Assembly: GCA_964512225.1 (NCBI GenBank)
Contig: CAZEKB010000019.1
Coordinates: forward strand, 13,477 to 77,476
Length of the DNA stretch: 64,000 nucleotides
DNA from: CAZEKB01 sp964512225
GTDB lineage: Bacteria > Myxococcota_A > UBA796 > UBA9615
Direction of reading: 5' to 3'
In this document: one piece after another, positions 11,401-21,470 of the stretch
Position numbering within the stretch: position 1 is the stretch's first letter
How the letters are laid out: each line of letters opens with the position of its first letter
Notes under the pieces: model-generated
What the model saw: the letters and a program-made list of their open reading frames with translations, nothing else
Told to the model about the DNA's origin: nothing
Database searches by the model: none
Made by a program: the position numbers and the translations under genes

Positions 11401-12128
11401 GCCTTGGACACCGACCGCTCACCCACGAGGTCGACGTACGAGATCGGGTCGGTGACGAGATCCAGGGCGAAGACTTCGTGGGTCGTGAGGCCCAGGCCGT
11501 AGGCCCGCCGCGTCGCCGGGTTGACGACGACCGACCACGGGTCCGCCGGGACCTGGACGTAGCGGAACGGGCCCCAGCTCCGGGGGGCCGCGTCGTGGAA
11601 GGCGGGCGCACGCGGGTCCGACGCGTCGACGACGTAGATCGGGTCCGTGAGGTCGCCGTCGAGGCCGCCCGACTGCCGACTGGTCAGCAGGGCGATGTCC
11701 GATGCGTCGTCGAAGGCGATGCGCCCCGCGAACTCCTGCATGCGCAGGGCGCTCGCCCGCACCTCGTGCATGCCGTTGACGGGGCACGTCAGATCGATGG
11801 ACGAAGCGTCGATGGAGAGGAGGCTGGAGCCCTCGAAGTTCGACGACGCGTTGCTGTTGACGGCGAAGATGAAGTGGTTGCCGGCGTCCTGGGGGTCCGG
11901 TCGCACCTGCAGGTCGGCGGGGGCCGCGAGGCAGGTCCCGATGCCGATCTGTCCGTACTCGAACGCGTCGAGCGTGTTCCCCTCGTCGTCCGTGGGGAGC
12001 ACGCTGCAGGGGCCGAGATCGGGCAGCTGGAACGGCGTGCAGCTCACCGCCCCGGCCGCGAGGGCCGAGGCGCCGAACAGGACCGGCAGGAGTCCGCGCC
12101 CGCGAAGGGGCGCGCCGGAGGGCGTCAT
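8430..12128 (-). CDS. giant lipoprotein with GH43-like five-bladed propeller and YVTN-type repeats
   Basis: The protein has 1232 aa. The start at 12128 gives a signal peptide ending in AGAVSC (Cys30). The middle third holds repeated blocks of the type seen in GH32/GH43-like five-bladed propellers: WLLYYTGYADG, YHLWYQGFDGATW, WHLWYVGSDG, CRLFYEADDG and FVLWFEGEQGG. Each follows a 'W D ... V ... P S V' strand. The C-terminal third has YVTN-like blades: LILSPDGRFGLVANKR, LAFGPDGTELYAL, LTLSEDGSRAYFANF and VALSPDGTLAYVSNSFG. The clustered acidic residues of a true glycosidase could not be assigned, so sugar binding or a purely structural role is as likely as catalysis. It leads a run with the next lipoprotein, fumarase and mutH. 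An in-frame ATG at 12212 is rejected because it would precede the signal peptide with a charged extension. Confidence 0.82.
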   Translation of the reverse strand: MTPSGAPLRGRGLLPVLFGASALAAGAVSCTPFQLPDLGPCSVLPTDDEGNTLDAFEYGQIGIGTCLAAPADLQVRPDPQDAGNHFIFAVNSNASSNFEGSSLLSIDASSIDLTCPVNGMHEVRASALRMQEFAGRIAFDDASDIALLTSRQSGGLDGDLTDPIYVVDASDPRAPAFHDAAPRSWGPFRYVQVPADPWSVVVNPATRRAYGLGLTTHEVFALDLVTDPISYVDLVGERSVSKARFVDADGSGSDPDFELLAVDSDLLENETITVEMAGGTVRLYHPAPGAGGVDSLFRADSGDAGATFVPAAGGADLAPGDSTWAAGGLGAVSIGRVSGRLEGLAAGTATDGTRTIGRLQADGNALDWALFASPEVLPLDGGWDAAGVFDPEFWAETDLFDVFWSGGAGLGEAIGHAAGGDLSSLTRAGDATLGAVEDGVVLAADSAGWDAGGVFGPSVLRNGSTGEWLLYYTGYADGPDTPEGLPPGLAIGLAVADAPDAFTRSPFGVAGTSVVLARGAEGAWDDVAVAQPSVLFRNGRYHLWYQGFDGATWATGLAHSIDGTTWTKDPRNPVYDGVVDADGLPRRAFASSAATGGYYFLEGDVSGVLSDFAEEGPVFEGSSSPVKFRIVGGQALGQGESGAFDETGVGSPSSVGTGDLVAYLGHSGGRRRAALAVDGGASLVPAGTLDFDGFTGAAASLNGADPRAVPLSLDLRTHGGVTWAAIEVSGAIYLASGDLSAGSTLTAENGGAPVVEPLEAGEFDDGGVSVPGLVVTDATCRLFYEADDGTNQRIGSVEAPTCDALAAAPHVLALDRGAAGTWDDASLRSPTAVVDDAGTWHLWYVGSDGETPLVGHATSADGVSWERRRGSAGGPAPVYDPTTLAFAGDGVTRLAAEVVPTGFVLWFEGEQGGVRRIGRARSPDGVDFIEITNPTTAGDRFEIDTRAGDTSASSGIYLGDSSLDASSFVDGILVHGAGAADLILSPDGRFGLVANKRAPYVIVVDLHDDSTDDYVDANVHDIEAILVVPQISNRMIGVRELAFGPDGTELYALLGPLVNPGSSDESSRRGPEGLLRFDWTQFADEPRARAVREDMITGYMPAARGAEEPEGYADDVSVGPIGLTLSEDGSRAYFANFNDNSFWILDLEAGARGAVRAVVDGLDERPSEVALSPDGTLAYVSNSFGRLHGAAASTTLQVIDVDEDSPTFGTVLTTLTNVSSRAEAGCTGSVIP

Positions 12129-12195
12129 CTGCCGGTTTTTCCTAGTTGAATCAAGCACATGGCCTGTTTGACGGAGCGGCGGACCGTACCATACG

Positions 12196-13398
12196 ATGTT
12201 CGGGGTGTCCACGGTCCCCGAAAGCCCGCCCGACGGGCGCGACGTCCGTCGATTTCGGGGCCTCTCCGCGGGGGCGATCGGGGCCCTCGTGGTCCTGGGT
12301 TGGTACCTGTTCCGATCCGTCGAGGCGACGGGGGACGGCGCGGCCTACGTCCTCCAGGCGCTCGATGGCTCTCCGTGGGACCGCAGCGTGCACGCGTTCG
12401 TCCTCGCGCCGCTGTGGGTGTGGGTGCGGGCGGGCGTCGCCCTCGGGCTGGACCCGGCGGCGGCGGCGAACCTCTTCAGCGCCGCCTGGACGGTCGTCGG
12501 CCTGGGCGCGGCGACGGCGCTGGGTGGAGAACTCCTGGCGGTGGTCGATCCTTCCCGGCGACCGGCGCTCGCGGCGCTGCTCGCCCCGACGACGATCGCG
12601 GCGTCCGCGACCGCGTGGCACGCCGGGCTCTTCTGCGAGGTCTACGGCCCCCTGGCCGCCGCGACGACGGTCGTGGCCTGGGCCCTGCGCCGGGGCCGCG
12701 ACCGCACGGCCGGGGCGGCGATGGTGGCGGCCGCGCTGATGCACCCCGGGGCCGTCGCCCTGGGCCCGGGGCTGCTGCTGGTGGGGGGCGTGGAGCTGCG
12801 ATCGAGGCGCGCGCTCCTGGGCGTCGGGGCGACGCTCGCGGCGGTCGCCGTCGGGGTCGGCCTCCTGGGCGCCGACTGGTGGACGGGAGGGCGGGGCGTC
12901 CTCGAGGCGGCCCCCCCGGACCGGTCCCCCGCCGCCGCCGTACGCGACGGGGTGCGCCTCTTCACCCGGGACCTCGGGCCCGCCTCCGTCGCGATCGTCG
13001 TGGGGGCGGTCGCGGCCTTCGCGCGGTCGCCCCGGGCCGTCGTGGGGCTGGTCGTCCTGTTCGCGGGCGCGACGCTCGGCCTCGATCGGTGGTCGGACAA
13101 CCCCGGTCAGCTGCCGACCCTCTTCGCGGCGGCGGCGTTCGCCCCCCTCGCCCTGCGAGTCCCCTTCGGATCGAGCGACATCGGCCGCGTCGTGGGGCGC
13201 GCCTGGCCCCCCCTCCTCGCGGCCGTCGCCCTGCTCGGCGTGGCCGAGGCGACGAGCAGGCACGACGCGGTCGCCCGGAAGGCCGTCGTCGAGGCGACCG
13301 CCCTGGCCGCGGACTGCGACGCCGACGGTCCCGACTGGGCGACGAGCACCCGGCGACGCCTCGCCTGTCGATCCGAGGGCCCCGCCGAACCCTGGTAG
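12196..13398 (+). CDS. polytopic membrane protein, GT-C/DUF2723-like
   Basis: The protein has 400 aa and is mostly hydrophobic, with about nine predicted spans (for example AGAIGALVVLGWYLF, VVGLGAATALGG, LLGVGATLAAVAVGVGLLG and VAIVVGAVAAFA). Near the N-terminus, after the first span, there is TGDGAAYVLQALDG, an acidic first loop like that of GT-C glycosyltransferases and DUF2723 proteins. A short soluble tail rich in Arg, Asp and Cys ends the protein. This suggests a polyprenol-sugar glycosyltransferase or a related membrane enzyme, but no family-defining motif can be confirmed by eye. It is divergent from the large lipoprotein at 12128 with only 67 bp between starts, so the two share a promoter region. 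TTGACG (12168-12173) with TACGAT (12192-12197) reads toward this gene but overlaps its ATG; if used, translation could begin at the GTG at 12205. Confidence 0.75.
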   Translation: MFGVSTVPESPPDGRDVRRFRGLSAGAIGALVVLGWYLFRSVEATGDGAAYVLQALDGSPWDRSVHAFVLAPLWVWVRAGVALGLDPAAAANLFSAAWTVVGLGAATALGGELLAVVDPSRRPALAALLAPTTIAASATAWHAGLFCEVYGPLAAATTVVAWALRRGRDRTAGAAMVAAALMHPGAVALGPGLLLVGGVELRSRRALLGVGATLAAVAVGVGLLGADWWTGGRGVLEAAPPDRSPAAAVRDGVRLFTRDLGPASVAIVVGAVAAFARSPRAVVGLVVLFAGATLGLDRWSDNPGQLPTLFAAAAFAPLALRVPFGSSDIGRVVGRAWPPLLAAVALLGVAEATSRHDAVARKAVVEATALAADCDADGPDWATSTRRRLACRSEGPAEPW

Positions 13399-13445
13399 GT
13401 TCCGCCGCCGACGCCGCGCCCCGCCGCGTCGTAACCGGAGCCCCC

Positions 13446-14291
13446 ATGCGCCTCTTCGTCCCCCTGCTGTCCGCCCTCCTCGTGCTCGCCGCCTGCTCCG
13501 GAGACGAGCCGGAGCAGGCCCCCGCGGGGGACGCGACCGCCGCCGGCGAGACGACCGGCGAGGCGACCGGCGCCGAGTCCGCCGAGGCCGAGGACGCCCC
13601 CGCCTCCGAGGCCCCCGGCGCGGAGGCGACGCCCGCTACGCCCAAGTACCTGTCGGCCGCGCACGTGCTCGTGCAGTGGAGCGGCTCGCAGCGCGCCACC
13701 CCCGCGATCACCCGCACGAAGGAGGAGGCCCTGGCCCGCGCCGAGGAGGTGATCGCGAAGCTGGACGGGGGCGCCGACTTCGCGACGCTGGCCAAGGAGT
13801 ACAGCGACGATCCCTCCGGCCCCAAGGGCGGCGACCTCGGCAGCTTCCCCCCGGGGCAGATGATCCCCGAGTTCACGGCCGCGGTGCTGAAGGCGGAAGT
13901 GGGCGCGGTCATCGCCGAGCCCGTCGAGACGTCCTTCGGCTGGCACGTGATCAAGCGGCAGGAGGCCCGGCTGTACCGCGCGTCCCACATCCTCATCCAG
14001 CACACGGGCTCCATGCGCGCGGGCAAGGACATCACGCGCACGAAGGAGGAGGCGAAGGCGCTCGCGGACGAGGTCCTGGCGAAGGCCGCCGCGGGCGGAG
14101 ACTTCGCCGCGCTCGCCAAGGAGCACAGCAACGGCCCGTCGGCGCCCCGGGGCGGTGACCTCGGCGTATTCCCGTCGGGCGTGATGCACCCGGAGTTCGA
14201 GAAGGGCGTCGAGTCCGCGGAGCCGAACACCCTGGTGCCGAACGCGGTGGAGACGCCCTTCGGCTTCCACCTGATCTATCGCTTCGAGTAG
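13446..14291 (+). CDS. lipoprotein with two tandem parvulin-type prolyl isomerase domains
   Basis: The protein has 281 aa. The signal peptide ends in VLAAC (Cys17) and is followed by an Ala/Glu/Thr-rich linker of about 45 residues. Two PpiC/rotamase domains follow, at about residues 65-165 and 170-281. Each has the parvulin layout: an AAHVLVQW or ASHILIQH strand, a helix (TRTKEEA...A), DFA(T/A)LAKE(Y/H)S, then GGDLG(S/V)F and a closing F-G-(W/F)-H strand. The two copies are clearly related, with ITRTKEEA in both, so this is an internal duplication. The role is envelope protein folding, like PrsA or SurA but without the SurA N-domain. GGAG at 13437-13440 supports the start. It converges with ppdK, with 3 bp between stop codons. 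Confidence 0.93.
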   Translation: MRLFVPLLSALLVLAACSGDEPEQAPAGDATAAGETTGEATGAESAEAEDAPASEAPGAEATPATPKYLSAAHVLVQWSGSQRATPAITRTKEEALARAEEVIAKLDGGADFATLAKEYSDDPSGPKGGDLGSFPPGQMIPEFTAAVLKAEVGAVIAEPVETSFGWHVIKRQEARLYRASHILIQHTGSMRAGKDITRTKEEAKALADEVLAKAAAGGDFAALAKEHSNGPSAPRGGDLGVFPSGVMHPEFEKGVESAEPNTLVPNAVETPFGFHLIYRFE

Positions 14292-14294
14292 CGG

Positions 14295-17033
<2,739 letters not shown>

Positions 17034-17097
17034 GAGAGGGGTTCCGTCGAGGGTGTTTGGCGTCGCGTACGCCGATCGCTGCGGAGACGGCCGGGGC

Positions 17098-18207
17098 TTA
17101 GCAGCGGGCCGAAGAGACCGTCAAGGCGCCTTCCGAAGTGGCCGCTCGAGCCGCCTCGGCGGGCTGTGCGTCCAGGGCGTCCGCGACCTGCCGGGCCAGC
17201 GCCCTGGCGAGCGGGGGCGGCACGGCGTTGCCGATCTGACGCGCGATCTCGGTCTTCGTGCCCCGGAACCGGAAGTCGTCGGGGAACCCCTGCAGCCGGG
17301 CCGCCTCGCGGTGGGTGATCGGGCGGTGCTGCTCCGGGTGCAGGTACCGGCCCTTCTCGGGCTTGAAGAACTCGGTGCGGATCGTCACCGACGGCCGGTC
17401 CCACCACAGCCGCCCGAAGAGGTCCGTCCCCCCCGACGTCTTGCGGATCCAGCAGTCGGGCGTGATGTCGGGGCGGTTGCGCTGCAGGTCGAACCGGTTG
17501 CCGCCCGGGGGCACGGCCCGGTAGCGCTCGCGGGAGGTGGGCGTGGGGCTGCGCCCGAAGTGCAGGTCGAGGGGCGGGGGGACGTCCCGAATGCGCGTCC
17601 CCACGACCGCCACGTCGTCCAGATCGCCGATCGCGTCCCGCACGGTCCGCCAGGGCAGCGGGCCCCCCTCCTTGGCGTGGGTGGGGCGCGGCCAGGCGAC
17701 GGGTCCGACGCGCGACGCCACGACGATCGCCCGGTGTCGCACGGTGGGCGCGCCGTGATCCGCGGCGCAGAGCTTGCGGCCCTCGAAGTCCGCGAACCCG
17801 AGCTCCCGAGCCATGCGCTCCAGGTCCCCGAGCTCGTGGGACCGCAGCAGCTGAGGGACGTTCTCCATGACGAAGACCGCCGCTCGCGACCGCCGCACGA
17901 CCTCGAGGAACGGTCGCCACAGATCCCGACGCTCGTCGCCCACTCGCTGCTTGTTCAGCAGGCTGAAGCCCTGACAAGGGGGGCCCCCGACCACGACGTC
18001 GGCCCGGGGCACCTCGAAGGTCGGGTCGGCCAGCAGGGCCGTGAGATCGCCCAGGACCGAGTGCTCGCCGGAGGGATCGAAGTTCGCGCGGTAGGTCGCC
18101 ACCGCGGCGGCGGCGAAGTCGTTGGCGAGCACGGGGACGAACCCCGCGTCCGCGAACCCCCGGGAGAAGCCCCCGGCCCCACAAAACAAGTCGATGACGC
18201 GACGCAC
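17098..18207 (-). CDS. DNA (cytosine-5) methyltransferase
   Basis: The protein has 369 aa. The C5-methyltransferase motifs appear in order: motif I DLFCGAGGFSRGF, motif IV GGPPCQGFS with the catalytic Cys, motif VI MENVP, motif VIII (KLCAADHGAPTVRHRAIVVAS), motif IX (ITHREAARLQGFPDDF) and motif X (IGNAVPPPLA). The target-recognition region between VIII and IX is of normal size, so the enzyme should be active. The recognition sequence cannot be read from the protein. No restriction endonuclease, specificity subunit or Vsr nuclease is adjacent, so it looks like an orphan methylase. The start is GTG. It lies 20 bp downstream of the polytopic protein gene on the same strand. Confidence 0.95.
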   Translation of the reverse strand: MRRVIDLFCGAGGFSRGFADAGFVPVLANDFAAAAVATYRANFDPSGEHSVLGDLTALLADPTFEVPRADVVVGGPPCQGFSLLNKQRVGDERRDLWRPFLEVVRRSRAAVFVMENVPQLLRSHELGDLERMARELGFADFEGRKLCAADHGAPTVRHRAIVVASRVGPVAWPRPTHAKEGGPLPWRTVRDAIGDLDDVAVVGTRIRDVPPPLDLHFGRSPTPTSRERYRAVPPGGNRFDLQRNRPDITPDCWIRKTSGGTDLFGRLWWDRPSVTIRTEFFKPEKGRYLHPEQHRPITHREAARLQGFPDDFRFRGTKTEIARQIGNAVPPPLARALARQVADALDAQPAEAARAATSEGALTVSSARC

Positions 18208-18227
18208 GGGGCGCTTCTACCAGGGAC

Positions 18228-19328
18228 TCAGCGGGTCCAGCCTTGCGACATCTCGCGCAGCAGGGCGAAGGCCCGGACGTACCACGCGACGTGCAGGACG
18301 ATCAGCGCGACCGTCGCGCCCGCGACCGCCCGGCGCGTCCACCCTTCGGCCCCGACCCAGGCGCCGTGCAGGGCGGCGAGGGCGCACATCGCGAGCAGGG
18401 GGTCGACGAGCTCGAAGTAGTGGTGGCTCGCGCGCATCGGCCCGCCGATGGCGAGGTTGTGAGCCATGAGCCAGAAGGTGACGAGCGTGTAGACGACGAT
18501 CGCCGCCGACGCCGCGACCCAGGCCCCGCGACCCCGCCGCACCGCCGGGATCAGCCAGAGCAGCAGGGGCAGGAACAGCCACTCGTCGGTCCACTCGAGG
18601 GTGAGGTGCGACCACTGCACGGTCCCGTCGCCGAGGCGGCCCACCCCCGGGCCCTCGCTCAGCACGCGGAACAGGCCGGGGTAGGTCGACAGGCCGAAGA
18701 GCACGAGCCACGCGACGATGCCCCGGGCGTGGGCCTTGGCCCGGGCGGTGGCGGCGCCGTCGGACAGGGTGAGGAAGAACCACAGCGGCCCGAGGACGAA
18801 CCACGACGACAGGTGCAGCTCGACGGCCGTCCACAGCAGGACGAGCGTCCCGACCCAGCGCGCGCGCTTCGCCTCGGGCAGGCGCTCGTGCAGGGCGAAG
18901 AGGAGCCACGCCGACGCGAAGACGAGGGTGCGGCCCGGGGGGTAGTTCTCGAAGGGCCGCAGGTTCGAGGCGGCGAAGACGAGCAGGACGGCCGCCGCGA
19001 CGTCCCAGCCCGGCCCCATCGCCCGGCGGGCCCACGCCGCGCCGAGCACCGCGAGGGCGGCCGTGAAGACGCCGCCGGACCAGAACGCGACCAGCTCCTC
19101 GCCCACCCAGAAGCGATCGGAGATCGCCTCCAGCAGCCGCATGTACTCGCCGTAGACCGGGGGGTGGATCCACGGCTGCCAGCGCCAGAAGTCGGGGGCG
19201 GGGTGCGCGTAGGACTCGCCCGCCAGGTCGCCGAGGACGTACATCCACCCCAGCCGGACGCCGAATACGACGGCGAACAGGGCGAGCGCCGCCACCACCG
19301 CCACGCGGATCCATGCAGAACGAGACAC
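18228..19328 (-). CDS. polytopic membrane protein, possible GT-C-type glycosyltransferase
   Basis: The protein has 366 aa with about nine to ten hydrophobic spans (WIRVAVVAALALFAVVFGV, AVLLVFAASNL, GTLVLLWTAVELHLSSW, WLFLPLLLWLIPAV, AAIVVYTLVTFWLMA and others). After the first span a periplasmic loop contains ESYAHPAPDFWRWQPWIHPPVYGEY, and the C-terminal part has MRASHHYFELVDPL. A first loop with acidic and aromatic residues fits the GT-C or dolichyl-phosphate-mannose transferase superfamily, but no defining motif was confirmed. It starts with GTG, 45 bp from the YHYH lipoprotein gene stop upstream, and precedes the DNA methyltransferase. The function is unassigned. Confidence 0.72.
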   Translation of the reverse strand: MSRSAWIRVAVVAALALFAVVFGVRLGWMYVLGDLAGESYAHPAPDFWRWQPWIHPPVYGEYMRLLEAISDRFWVGEELVAFWSGGVFTAALAVLGAAWARRAMGPGWDVAAAVLLVFAASNLRPFENYPPGRTLVFASAWLLFALHERLPEAKRARWVGTLVLLWTAVELHLSSWFVLGPLWFFLTLSDGAATARAKAHARGIVAWLVLFGLSTYPGLFRVLSEGPGVGRLGDGTVQWSHLTLEWTDEWLFLPLLLWLIPAVRRGRGAWVAASAAIVVYTLVTFWLMAHNLAIGGPMRASHHYFELVDPLLAMCALAALHGAWVGAEGWTRRAVAGATVALIVLHVAWYVRAFALLREMSQGWTR

Positions 19329-19373
19329 GCGCCGGGAGCATAGCCGGCGCGTGTCGGGAGCGAGCAGCGGGGC

Positions 19374-20423
19374 TCAGGGAGGGCCGCCGCCGGGACCGCC
19401 GGGGCCGCCGCCCACGTCGTCGATCGGCGCGCCGCTGTAGCAGCCCAGGATGTACGGGAAGCCGGCGGTGGCGTGGTAGTGGTAGTCGCCCGCCGGGCCG
19501 ACGTGTCCGTTGCACTGGTCGAGGTACTGGGGCCCCGCGCCGGGCTGGTAGTCGTGGTTGTCCCATGCGTACGTGGTGGGGTCGCCGGTGCGGACCCAGC
19601 CGCTCTCGTACTCGACGACGGACGAGCACGCCGCGTCCGCGCAGCCGTACCGACCGCGGATCGGGAAGCCGTCCATCGCCCAGCCGATGATCGGCGACTC
19701 GACGTTCGGATCGGGGTCCGGGTTGGTCCAGGGGGTGGCGACGAGCCCGCTGGGGACCAGGCACTTCTGCTCGAGCGCGTGGTTGTGATACTCGTTGGCC
19801 GTGTGGCCGGAGCAGCCGTCGACGATGCCGTTGAACACGGGATCGCCCCACGGATCCGGGAACGGACCCTCGTTCGGGCCGAACCACGGCGTCCCCCCCA
19901 CCGTGAAGCCCACGAGCCCGAGCAGCGGGATGTCCGTGGGCGAGGCCGCGAGGCTCGGACTCCGGGGCAGCGTCCACTCCTGATCGACGGCCTGGAGCGC
20001 GTTCGGCGTGAGCGCGATGAACGTGTAGTGGGGGATCGAGTTCGACTCGACCGTCCACGTTTCGCCGTCGCAGGACCCGCTCAGCTCGGGGTCGGGGTAG
20101 CTGGCGCCGGGGCCGGGCGCGAGGGAGACGTCCAGGAGGGTGTCGACCTCCCAGCACTCCGAGACCGCGTCGTCGTCGTCCCCGGCGTCGTCGTCCCCGG
20201 CGTCGTCGTCGTCCAGGGCCGCGTCGTCGTCGTCGGGAGCCGCGTCGTCGTCGTCGAAGGAGGCGGCGTCGTCGTCGTCGGAGGCGGCGTCGTCGTCGTC
20301 CGCGGCGTCGTCGTCGTCGGTCTCGTCGCGATCACGGTCGCCGAACAGGGCGATGTCTCCCTCGCAGCCGACGAGCGCCAGCAGCGAGACGAGGACCAGG
20401 AGGGTCGGTCGGGTGCGGGTCAT
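19374..20423 (-). CDS. YHYH-domain lipoprotein with poly-Asp linker
   Basis: The protein has 349 aa. The signal peptide ends in ALVGC (Cys20). Residues about 35-95 are a low-complexity linker of repeated D4-A/A-type units, which would hold the folded part away from the membrane. The folded part carries the YHYH motif at residues 314-317 (GDYHYHATAGFPY), preceded by ANEYHNHALEQKC and the conserved GWAMDGFPIRGRYG segment. These belong to the YHYH-domain family (Pfam YHYH), whose biochemical role is not established. The His clusters suggest metal binding, which is inference. A possible ribosome site, GAGGAG, lies upstream. A second YHYH lipoprotein lies at 22704-23645, so the two may be functionally paired. 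Confidence 0.88.
   Translation of the reverse strand: MTRTRPTLLVLVSLLALVGCEGDIALFGDRDRDETDDDDAADDDDAASDDDDAASFDDDDAAPDDDDAALDDDDAGDDDAGDDDDAVSECWEVDTLLDVSLAPGPGASYPDPELSGSCDGETWTVESNSIPHYTFIALTPNALQAVDQEWTLPRSPSLAASPTDIPLLGLVGFTVGGTPWFGPNEGPFPDPWGDPVFNGIVDGCSGHTANEYHNHALEQKCLVPSGLVATPWTNPDPDPNVESPIIGWAMDGFPIRGRYGCADAACSSVVEYESGWVRTGDPTTYAWDNHDYQPGAGPQYLDQCNGHVGPAGDYHYHATAGFPYILGCYSGAPIDDVGGGPGGPGGGPP
20165..20326. repeat. in-frame Asp/Ala codon repeat
   Basis: This is a tandem array of GAC codons in groups of three to four separated by one to three other codons. It encodes the acidic linker of the YHYH lipoprotein on the minus strand. Spacing between units is irregular. Such tracts can change length by slippage, so linker length may vary between strains. 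Confidence 0.85.
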
Positions 20424-20549
20424 CTCGGGGTCTCCTCGTCCGGCGAGGCGTCGCTCGGACAGGACAGGGATAGACGCCCGTGGTGGTGTCGGCCCGCGGC
20501 GTTACTCCCGCTTACACGAACCGAACACGGACCCGGATCGCCCTCACCA

Positions 20550-21470
20550 TCACCGCGGGCGGTCGCGGCCGAGGCCCCCAAAGCACGAGCCCGCCGACAG
20601 CGGGGCGGGGAGGCCGAGCTCGCGGGCCGCCCAGTCGAGGGCGACGACCCCTTGACGCATCTGGAAGTCCCGGACGGCGGGCGGCGGGTCCCCGGGGCGA
20701 CCCGTCGGCAGGCCCGCGTGGAAACAGAAGAACCCGGCGACGGCGGCCGCGAGGTCCGGTCTGCCGGGGCGCAGCTCCCAGGGCTTGGGCCCGCCCTCGA
20801 GGGCGAGGTGGGGGCTCCAGAAGGCGGCGTCGAGGTCGGGGTTGCCGCGGCAGGCCCAGTTCCAGTCGAAGAGGACGGCGCCGTCCGGGCGGATCGCGAG
20901 GTTGTCGCTGCGGACGTCGAGGTGCAGGAGCGCGTCGCCCTCGAGCTCCATCGCGGCCTCCGCGGCCACCAGCGCGGGCAACGCGCCCTCGAGCCAGCGC
21001 TCGGAGCACAGGCAGAGGCGCAGCACCGGCGCCGGGTCCTCGGCGGTGCGGGCCCAGCCGCGGAAGCCCGGGGCGTAGCGGTCGGACCCGGGCAAGGACG
21101 CGGGCACGGGGGCCGCGTGCACACGATCCAGCAGGTCGAGCACGGCGCGCACGTCGCCGGGTGTCCAGGGCGGGGGTCGACGGGCGTCGCTCAGGTCCTC
21201 GAGGACGATGAGGGGCGGGTCGTCCTCGACCGCGATGAGGCCCGGCGCGATGCCCGCGGCCGCGAGGTCCGGATCCCGGTAGATGCGCAGCTCGTCGCGC
21301 AGCCAGCGGGCGGTGTCGTCGTCGACGGCGGCCTTCACGAACGCGGTGGCGCCGCCCGCGAGCTCGACGACGAACCGGGCGGCGGACGAGAAGCCCCCGG
21401 TGACGCCCCGGGTGGCCACGACCCGCTCGCCCAGCAGCGCCTCGACGCGGGCGACGATCGCGGCGCTCAC
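20550..21470 (-). CDS. aminoglycoside-phosphotransferase/choline-kinase-like protein
   Basis: The protein has 306 aa of the APH/protein-kinase-like fold. The Brenner-type catalytic loop is LLHLDVRSDNLAI (HxDxxxxN) and the metal-binding Asp is in VLFDWNWA. Upstream are the nucleotide-loop segment GGFSSAARFVVE and the FVKA lysine. The linker LIVLEDLSDARRP is typical of uncharacterised APH proteins that phosphorylate small metabolites. Nothing indicates antibiotic resistance specifically. The start is GTG and overlaps the stop of the upstream propeller gene as GTGA, so expression is probably coupled. It ends 126 bp from the YHYH lipoprotein start. The substrate is unknown. Confidence 0.85.
   Translation of the reverse strand: MSAAIVARVEALLGERVVATRGVTGGFSSAARFVVELAGGATAFVKAAVDDDTARWLRDELRIYRDPDLAAAGIAPGLIAVEDDPPLIVLEDLSDARRPPPWTPGDVRAVLDLLDRVHAAPVPASLPGSDRYAPGFRGWARTAEDPAPVLRLCLCSERWLEGALPALVAAEAAMELEGDALLHLDVRSDNLAIRPDGAVLFDWNWACRGNPDLDAAFWSPHLALEGGPKPWELRPGRPDLAAAVAGFFCFHAGLPTGRPGDPPPAVRDFQMRQGVVALDWAARELGLPAPLSAGSCFGGLGRDRPR

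Noticed and set aside
12168..12197. TTGACG-N18-TACGAT promoter ahead of the polytopic protein
   Set aside because: The -10 overlaps the ATG at 12196, which would force a leaderless start at a GTG further in (12205); it is kept only as a remark in the gene entry.
20165..20326. EF-hand or calcium-binding repeat
   Set aside because: The Asp tracts lack EF-hand spacing and helices; they look like a flexible linker.
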